Below are positions 55,366 to 64,000 of a stretch of DNA of 64,000 nt, piece by piece (within the stretch, counting starts at the first letter, position 1; every line of letters starts with the position of its first letter). Both the position numbers and the translations under genes were made by a program. A model generated the notes under the pieces. It ran no database searches and was not told where the DNA came from. It saw only the letters and a list, made by a program, of their open reading frames with translations. This DNA comes from Oxyruncus cristatus (lineage: Eukaryota; Chordata; Aves; Passeriformes; Cotingidae): contig VXAY01004339.1 in the NCBI GenBank assembly GCA_013399855.1, positions 205,022 through 269,021 of the forward strand, read 5' to 3'.

Positions 55366-56440
55366 TGTCATGGGTTCACTTGTTCTAAAAACTAAACACA
55401 GAATTTTTCCCTTCCCCCTGCCCCACTGTGTGGGGGGGGATGTTTGAATGGGCAGACTGGTTTTGCCTTGGGCATTTGATTAACACAAAAGGACTGGCCA
55501 GTAGATTGACATTCCAGGCTAATGGCCTCGGGAGGGGCTAGGATTTTTTTTTGTTTGTGGTTTTTTTTTGTTTTGTTTTGTTTTGTTTTTCTTTTTTTTG
55601 TGTGTGTGTGTTTTTTTTTGTTGTTTGTTTGGTTGGTTTTTGTTTGTTTGTTCAGTTTTTTTCTCTCTCCCGGAGAGGGGGGAAGGAGACACAGTGTGTG
55701 GTTGCGGGAACAGAGGGAAGGAGGTGCGTTGCAAAAGCTGGGAGGCTGCTTTGTTCTCAGCCTGGCTGCCTGGCTCACTGGCACCCTGTTTTCTGCCCCT
55801 GCCCGGCCCGGGTGGGCCTGCTTGGACTTCATCAGAGAGGAACTATTTGGGAAGAGAGAGAGCCACCTTTGTTTTCCCTCCCCCGGCTCCCATGTTCTTG
55901 GTAGCAGTTTTTGTGCACCTCTGCAAAGAAAGGGTAAGTCCCAGGGCCAGCAGCAGACACTGTGAGTCCCCTTTTGGGAAGAACCCTTCTTTCTTTTTTT
56001 TTTCCCCTTCCTGGTGAGGGGGAGGGAAGTGCTACATTTCGGCCCCCCACAGCACACCAGGGGCCTCCATGTGGCGACCGCCATAGCCCGACAGTGCCTC
56101 CTGTTGGCCAACCCCAAGCACTGCAGGCTCTGCACCTCCAGAGATCCAACAGCGCCCCCTGCTGACTGTGGTTAGAATTGCACCAAAAAGTGCAAACTGA
56201 ACTGTTTACTTTTCATTGAAAGGGATTTTTGGGTATAGGATTATTGTTCGGTTGGGGTTTTCTTTTATGTTCTTTTGTTGTTCTGCCAATACACATATAT
56301 CCTTTATTTTCCTTTCTCCACACTTTTCTCAATTGGAGACTCTTAATTTCAGATTTACAATTGCTTAGAGGTAGAAGTTTTGGTCTTCCTTATAACTCAT
56401 CCTCCTTAGCAAAACACTTCTGTCTCATTAAACTGAGATA
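55366..56440 (+). mobile_element. Probable solo LTR of an endogenous retrovirus
   Basis: The unit opens with TGTCATGGGTTCACTTG and is flanked on both sides by GCACC (55361-55365 and 56441-56445), a 5-bp target-site duplication as retroviral insertions make. Its composition differs sharply from the intron around it: GC-rich blocks, pyrimidine tracts, and a consensus-like splice donor AAAGGGTAAGTCCC near 55929. It ends in ...GAGATA rather than the usual CA, which lowers confidence. No gag, pol or env sequence was seen, so it would be a solo LTR. Plus orientation is inferred from the TG end. The 247-codon minus-strand and 147-149-codon plus-strand frames inside are low-complexity by-products. 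Confidence 0.5.
55541..55660. repeat. T/G-rich low-complexity tract (TTTTG)n
   Basis: A long T-rich stretch with TTTTG, TGTG and TTTG sub-repeats lies within the presumed LTR. It produces spurious Phe/Cys/Val-rich open frames on the plus strand and Lys/Gln/Asn-rich ones on the minus strand. Confidence 0.9.
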
Positions 56441-57612
56441 GCACCACATAATATCTAATGAACAGGATTGCAGTGGGAGGTGGACAAGCTGTAAGAACTA
56501 AGCAGCTCTCTTCCTGCTCATGTCAGTAGAGAAACACTCTAAGGATCATTGATAGCATAATGCTCCACTGCTGGAAGTGATAATACAAAAAAAAAATCCC
56601 TGAAATTCAGAGACCATGCTAGTCCCAAGAAACATTCTTTTTTCTCCTTCAACCTTAACAGACATGACAGTACAACTGTTCTTGATCTCCTGCCCACTGC
56701 AAGCCAAGATTAGGAGGATCTGTTTACAAGAATAGAGGGACATGTACTATTTGCAATTTCAAAAGGGCCTGAACTGCCTTCTATTTTAAAAAAGGAGCTC
56801 TGAAAGAAGTCAGTGAGATTGACAAAGAAAAACATCATAGGAACAAACCCACGCGGCAGTACTTCTTTGACACAACAAAATCCCACAAGGGATCAAACGA
56901 TGCCCAGGGCTCGCAGCCCATGCTTTGCTGAACCACATCTGAAACTATCAAAGTGAAAACAACTCCCAAAGACAGACAGATCTGGAGGCAGATAGAAAAA
57001 AATAAGGATAACACAATATGCTTTCAGAATTTTTGATAAAGAAACAAGATCAGTAATTTGTCTGTTTGCACATATACTTGGTGAAGCAAAGTACCTGCTC
57101 ACTCTGCTGGTCTTGCCCCACACAAGCAGGGATAGTCTGTTAGGGAAGAAAAGGTAAGCTGCTTTCACTGGGCCTTTTTTAAGGCCTGTGGTAGGTACAG
57201 AGCAGCAATGTGGCTCTTAGAGAACAATGTATAGCTTCCAAGCACAATGCTTCTTGATATACAGATAGACCATACTTGCTATTCTTAGAAAGGTACCAAG
57301 GAGATGAGGTCTGGATTAAGCAGAGCTTTTTTCTCTGTCCTTTTCACGTTCACAAAGAAGTACACAAACATCAAATCCCAAGTAATGTGAGCAGGACATT
57401 TTAATAGCAGTACCTCACCACAACTCCTTTTACAGAGCTTGCTCTTGTATTTACACTTCCTCCCTCTCTTTCTCTTCGCAAACTACTTCCCACTTCTTCC
57501 CAGTAGAAGCAATATTTATATGTAGTCTAGTCCAAACTGGCAGCTTTTGTTTTGCTTTTCCATTTTTTTAATGCTCTGAAATGATGGTTCAAGCCTGAAT
57601 AAAACGTTCTTA

Positions 57613-60577
<2,965 letters not shown>

Positions 60578-60691
60578 CCTTCCTCGCCAACAAATGTGAC
60601 GTAGAGTTTGTTCCGCTGGAGCTCCTTGCGTGAATATGCCATTACCTGGTTGAAGGTGCCTTCCAGCAAGTGGTCACGCCGTATAATTAAC
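60578..60691 (-). CDS. HECW1: HECW1 exon entering the HECT domain (L-I-I-R-R-D ... V-G-E-E)
   Basis: A 114-base exon after a TTTGCAG acceptor: one base of a lysine codon, 37 codons, then GG of the glycine completed next. It encodes [26 protein letters not shown] and V-T-F-V-G-E-E. These are the R-x-x-L-L-E...F and F-x-G-E-E-G motifs that open every NEDD4-family HECT domain. The GTAGGA donor lacks the preferred A/G-A-G-T continuation, but phase and protein match are unambiguous. Confidence 0.95.
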
Positions 60692-62074
60692 CTGCAAAGG
60701 GAGGCAGAAATAAAAGATCTAATGACTGAGTCTTGTGTGAGCTTGTGAGGCTGAAGGTAGACAAGAGCTGCTTAAGAGAGATATTTGTTCTCAGAGAATG
60801 CAATAAAACTGCATCTGCTGGTGCATGTGCCATTTGACCATCATGGTTTTTCAGTGGGTTATTTCATTAGGTTTTTCTATGTGCCTCAAAGGTGAATTTC
60901 TTCACAATGCTGTGATTAGGTTCAAAGTGTTGCTAAGACTCTCTGCAACAGCTTCTATGTACAAATTTATATGGTAGAGGGGACTGTAAGTTTCCTGTGT
61001 ATATGAGGTCACAACTATCTGGAATTGGCCCCAAACACTTCCTGGATTTAATCCAGTGAACGACCATGGAAATACTGCTTCTGTAGCAGGGGAAACAAAG
61101 GGAGTACCAGAATCTGTTTATATAACACATCTCTCACTCTCCTACCAAGCTCTAAAACAACTTAATGAATAGTACTCTTAAACACCATCTGTGCAAGAAA
61201 TCCTTCTTGTTCATATGTTCATGGACATTTTAAGGCAGACCTTCTAAAATATAATTCATATCTGCCTTGGACCCACTTAGCAGGACACCAAAGAGGGTAA
61301 CCACCAGCCAGGACACCTGAACTATAAGATTATTTTGATGATGTTTGCCTGGAATAAATTTCTTGGCTTCATACTTTTTTTTCCCCCACAACAGATGACA
61401 TTTGGTAGAAAGCCAACCTGATGCACAAATTCAGCCAGGTGCCCAGGAAACACCTTAGAAACTCACAGTCCTTTGGTGAAGTTGGATAACTAGACTGAGC
61501 ACAAGTAGGTACAGACTCAAATGCCAACTAACAACATGTCTGGAAAGCAAACTCCACAACCAAATCACAGAGATCCCCAAAATACAAAAAGAGTGGCAGA
61601 AATCACTCTATTCAAATCCAGGAGGACTACTGGCACAAAGAACGATGGGAAGTTAAACCAGCATATATGGACTAAGTTTTGCAGGGTCATATTCTGGTCC
61701 TGAGTTATACTGTTATGTAGATGCAAAGAATTTAGAGTCATTCCATCACTACAATGATGTAGCTGTTGCTAATATGCGGTGGACATTTGCCTAAAGAGAT
61801 GATTCTCTACTAGCAAATTATAGTTATTTAATATCCCTGTTAAATAGGTAGGAAATGGGACTGTGAGAGAATATGAATCTATAAGAAATAAAACTTCCAC
61901 AGAAAAGCTCACTTTTTTGCAGGACATACTAAGATCTTATCCTGCCCTGATGGTTGATGTACAAAATGCAACCTCCAGTGTCTTTTCCATTCCCTATCAC
62001 TGTCTTAATGAAAAATGATAAAAAACAAAGTTATACCATGTTAGATTATTTGACTGATTTGTTGTAATACTCAC
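60692..62074 (-). other. HECW1: HECW1 intron
   Basis: A 1.38-kb phase-2 intron (AA|G lysine) with donor GTGAGT. Nothing further recognised. Confidence 0.9.
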
Positions 62075-62195
62075 TTAATTTTACCTGGACCTTGCCCATA
62101 CCCTTTGGCTTCAAGTTTTCGATAGAAATTGCGCAGCTTGGCTTCGAAGTCCCTCCTGTATGGAGAAGGTGCTCTTGCACTTGCTCTCTGCAGCC
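62075..62195 (-). CDS. HECW1: HECW1 exon just upstream of the HECT domain
   Basis: A 121-base exon between a CCTACCAG acceptor and a GTGAGT donor. It contributes two bases of a split codon, 39 codons and AA of a lysine. It encodes [20 protein letters not shown] (20 residues), followed by [10 protein letters not shown] and Q-G-P-G-K-I. The R-D-F-E-A-K-L...F-Y-R-K-L helix between the WW domains and the HECT fold is characteristic of the HECW subfamily. With the eight exons downstream it makes 395 residues, the C-terminal quarter of a protein of about 1600 residues. The C2 and WW domain exons lie beyond the right edge. Confidence 0.94.
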
Positions 62196-64000
62196 CTGGT
62201 AGGAAAATGAACAGCATTGTAAGGTGTAAGAGACTTTACAGTTTTCCAAATCACGCAGGTTATGTTTCCAGACAGAACTGGCTAATAAATGTGATAGGAA
62301 CTTTTTAAAGGTATACAGTGTACTTGGGATTATTTTTGTTCTATTTTTGTTCTGGCATCCATGGAATTGTAAGTTCCTATAATTCAGTGATTGCAATGAC
62401 TTTCAGTGGTTGAACCTTCTTCATTAAAAGAAATGTTGAGCTCATCTTGTGTATGCCCTTGTGTTGCCTCAGTCTTTAACTGTGATTGATCTCAATGGAA
62501 ATTCAAGGATCAGAAAGGCATGAGAAAGACTGGCATGCATTACTGCCACTCATGGTCAGCGGCATTTAGGTTTTCTTACCCTTTTTCACTTTCAAGAGAT
62601 CTCCCTCCTCTGCATTGTATAGATGATCTCCTTACTTGGCAGAATTAAACCTCTGTAACTCAGAGCAATGCTTCTCACTGGAGCCTAGCACCCTAGACAG
62701 GCTGGGAATCGGGTTTCCCCTGTATTAGTCTGACTGTTTATTAAACACTTCCAGCTATCAACACCAAACCCCTTCATGGCACCAAGAAAAATTTCTGTCA
62801 GTAAGAAATACTAAATTTCCCTGTCATGATTCACACAACAGATTTTTTAGTAGTTTGGGACCTGCTTTGTTTTGAAGTCTGCATTCTCAAAGTATCTGAT
62901 TATTCCCTTTGTATAAACAAGTGCCATGCCATAAAGGGTGAAAGAATGGATCCATGAAATCCCATTTCTCTCTCACTACAGGAGATAATAAGAGCAAGAC
63001 CTTTGATGAGAAACCTGGCAGCAAATGCTCCACAGGAAGGAAAAAAAAATCATCACACTTGGTGAAAGCCCAGCGTATCGTGGTTGCCAGGATGGAAGGA
63101 CATTATTAACTGTCTCTGCCAGTAAAACAGAAAGGCGTATTAACACACAGTGCAAAAAAGAATCCCTTGTGAAACCTCTTCTGTTAGCATTCCTGTCCCC
63201 CCTTCCCCTGCCAGGACATAAGAGAATGGGTGTTCTCCTGGGCTCCAAAACCAGTGACAAAAATAAGCAAGCAGACAGTATGTTGCCAGGAATGAGTGTT
63301 TTCACAAGAACAGGTAGAGATCAGAGCAGACCTTTTAACAGTCTCCTAAGCCATGTTTGTGCCAAATACTCAGGAGTTTTGTCCTGTAGGAAACTTGTTT
63401 ATGATCTGTCCTGATGTAGAGGAGGGGAACTGTATTAACAACGGTGGTAAAACTCAGCAGTATGAACAAGACATTCTGACAGAACACTGTCCTCCTATAG
63501 ACAGAGGTTCAGCATTTAACTTCTTCACATCAAAAAACCTTTTAATTTTCCACAGCCACATCCAAGATTTGAATTTCTCTTGTCCATTAATTTTGTGTGA
63601 AATCAGATAATTTAAATCAATGTTCAAAGAAGCTCAGTCAAAAATGGATTTCTTCAGATCACATTTCTGTCAATTCTCTCAAAATGGCCACTGGACACAG
63701 CCATGCAGTGAGACCATGGTGGGGGCTATATATCTTGGCAAAAGGGAGACATTAGCTCCTCGAATTTCTATAGCATAAACAATAACTACAGAGACATAGC
63801 ACAGCTGGAAATAACCTTCTGAGACAACATGTCTTTCTGGAAAATACGTTTCCTGTCAAACCTAAGTTAATGGGCTCAACATAGGAGGTCAGACTAGATG
63901 ACGAAGATAATCCCACCAGGTCCTAAAACAGACGTGCCTTGGGAAGAAGAGAAGTTTTTGTTACATTGAGCAGAGGAGACTGAACTTTATAGGGGTACTG
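62196..64000 (-). other. HECW1: HECW1 intron (partial, runs off the window)
   Basis: Sequence upstream of the 62195 acceptor. No upstream HECW1 exon (WW domains or linker) was found on the minus strand up to the edge. Two overlapping open frames of 109 and 129 codons at 62976-63414, on opposite strands, lack any recognisable similarity. Confidence 0.8.

Noticed and set aside
55392..56135. 247-codon minus-strand open frame, the longest in the window
   Set aside because: It is produced by the T/G-rich tract and GC-rich parts of the presumed LTR; its Lys/Thr/Gln-rich run is low complexity.

Overview
The window is vertebrate nuclear DNA, almost certainly from a bird and probably from a passerine. 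It is AT-rich and sparse in genes, with exons of 99-213 bp separated by introns of 1.2-15.6 kb. Its recognisable interspersed repeats are CR1 LINEs, a tRNA-Ile/CR1 fusion SINE of the type known from songbirds, and one probable retroviral LTR. There is no bacterial-style gene organisation, and nearly all long open frames are chance or repeat-derived.

Two protein-coding genes are present, both partial, both on the minus strand and arranged head to tail. From about 62.2 kb down to 25.9 kb lie the last nine coding exons of a HECW-type HECT E3 ubiquitin ligase (HECW1). They cover the end of the linker and the whole HECT domain, ending at the stop codon (25880-25882). All nine exons have AG/GT boundaries and compatible phases, and together encode 395 residues. 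The catalytic cysteine lies in the isolated last exon. From 12.7 kb down to 5.0 kb lie the first two coding exons of STK17A (DRAK1), a DAP-kinase-family serine/threonine kinase, together with its CpG-island promoter. The remaining STK17A exons lie beyond the left edge and the 5' exons of HECW1 beyond the right edge.

Layout: 1-4990 STK17A intron 2 with the SINE; 4991-5203 STK17A exon 2; 5204-12553 intron 1, with a candidate regulatory element near 7.4-7.6 kb; 12554-12735 STK17A exon 1 inside a CpG island (about 12290-12960); 12960-25880 the intergenic region, holding three CR1 copies between 13.06 and 16.48 kb and then unassigned DNA; 25880-62195 HECW1 exons and introns, with a fourth CR1 at 54.2 kb and a probable solo LTR at 55.4-56.4 kb; 62196-64000 a further HECW1 intron.

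The two proteins have no known direct joint function. Their linkage is informative because vertebrates also carry the paralogous pair HECW2-STK17B, so the block looks like one half of an ancient duplication. I found no new enzymatic or defence system. The most interesting items are the SINE and the CR1 copy that shares its tail, the CpG-bearing intronic island at 7.4-7.6 kb, and the LTR inside HECW1.
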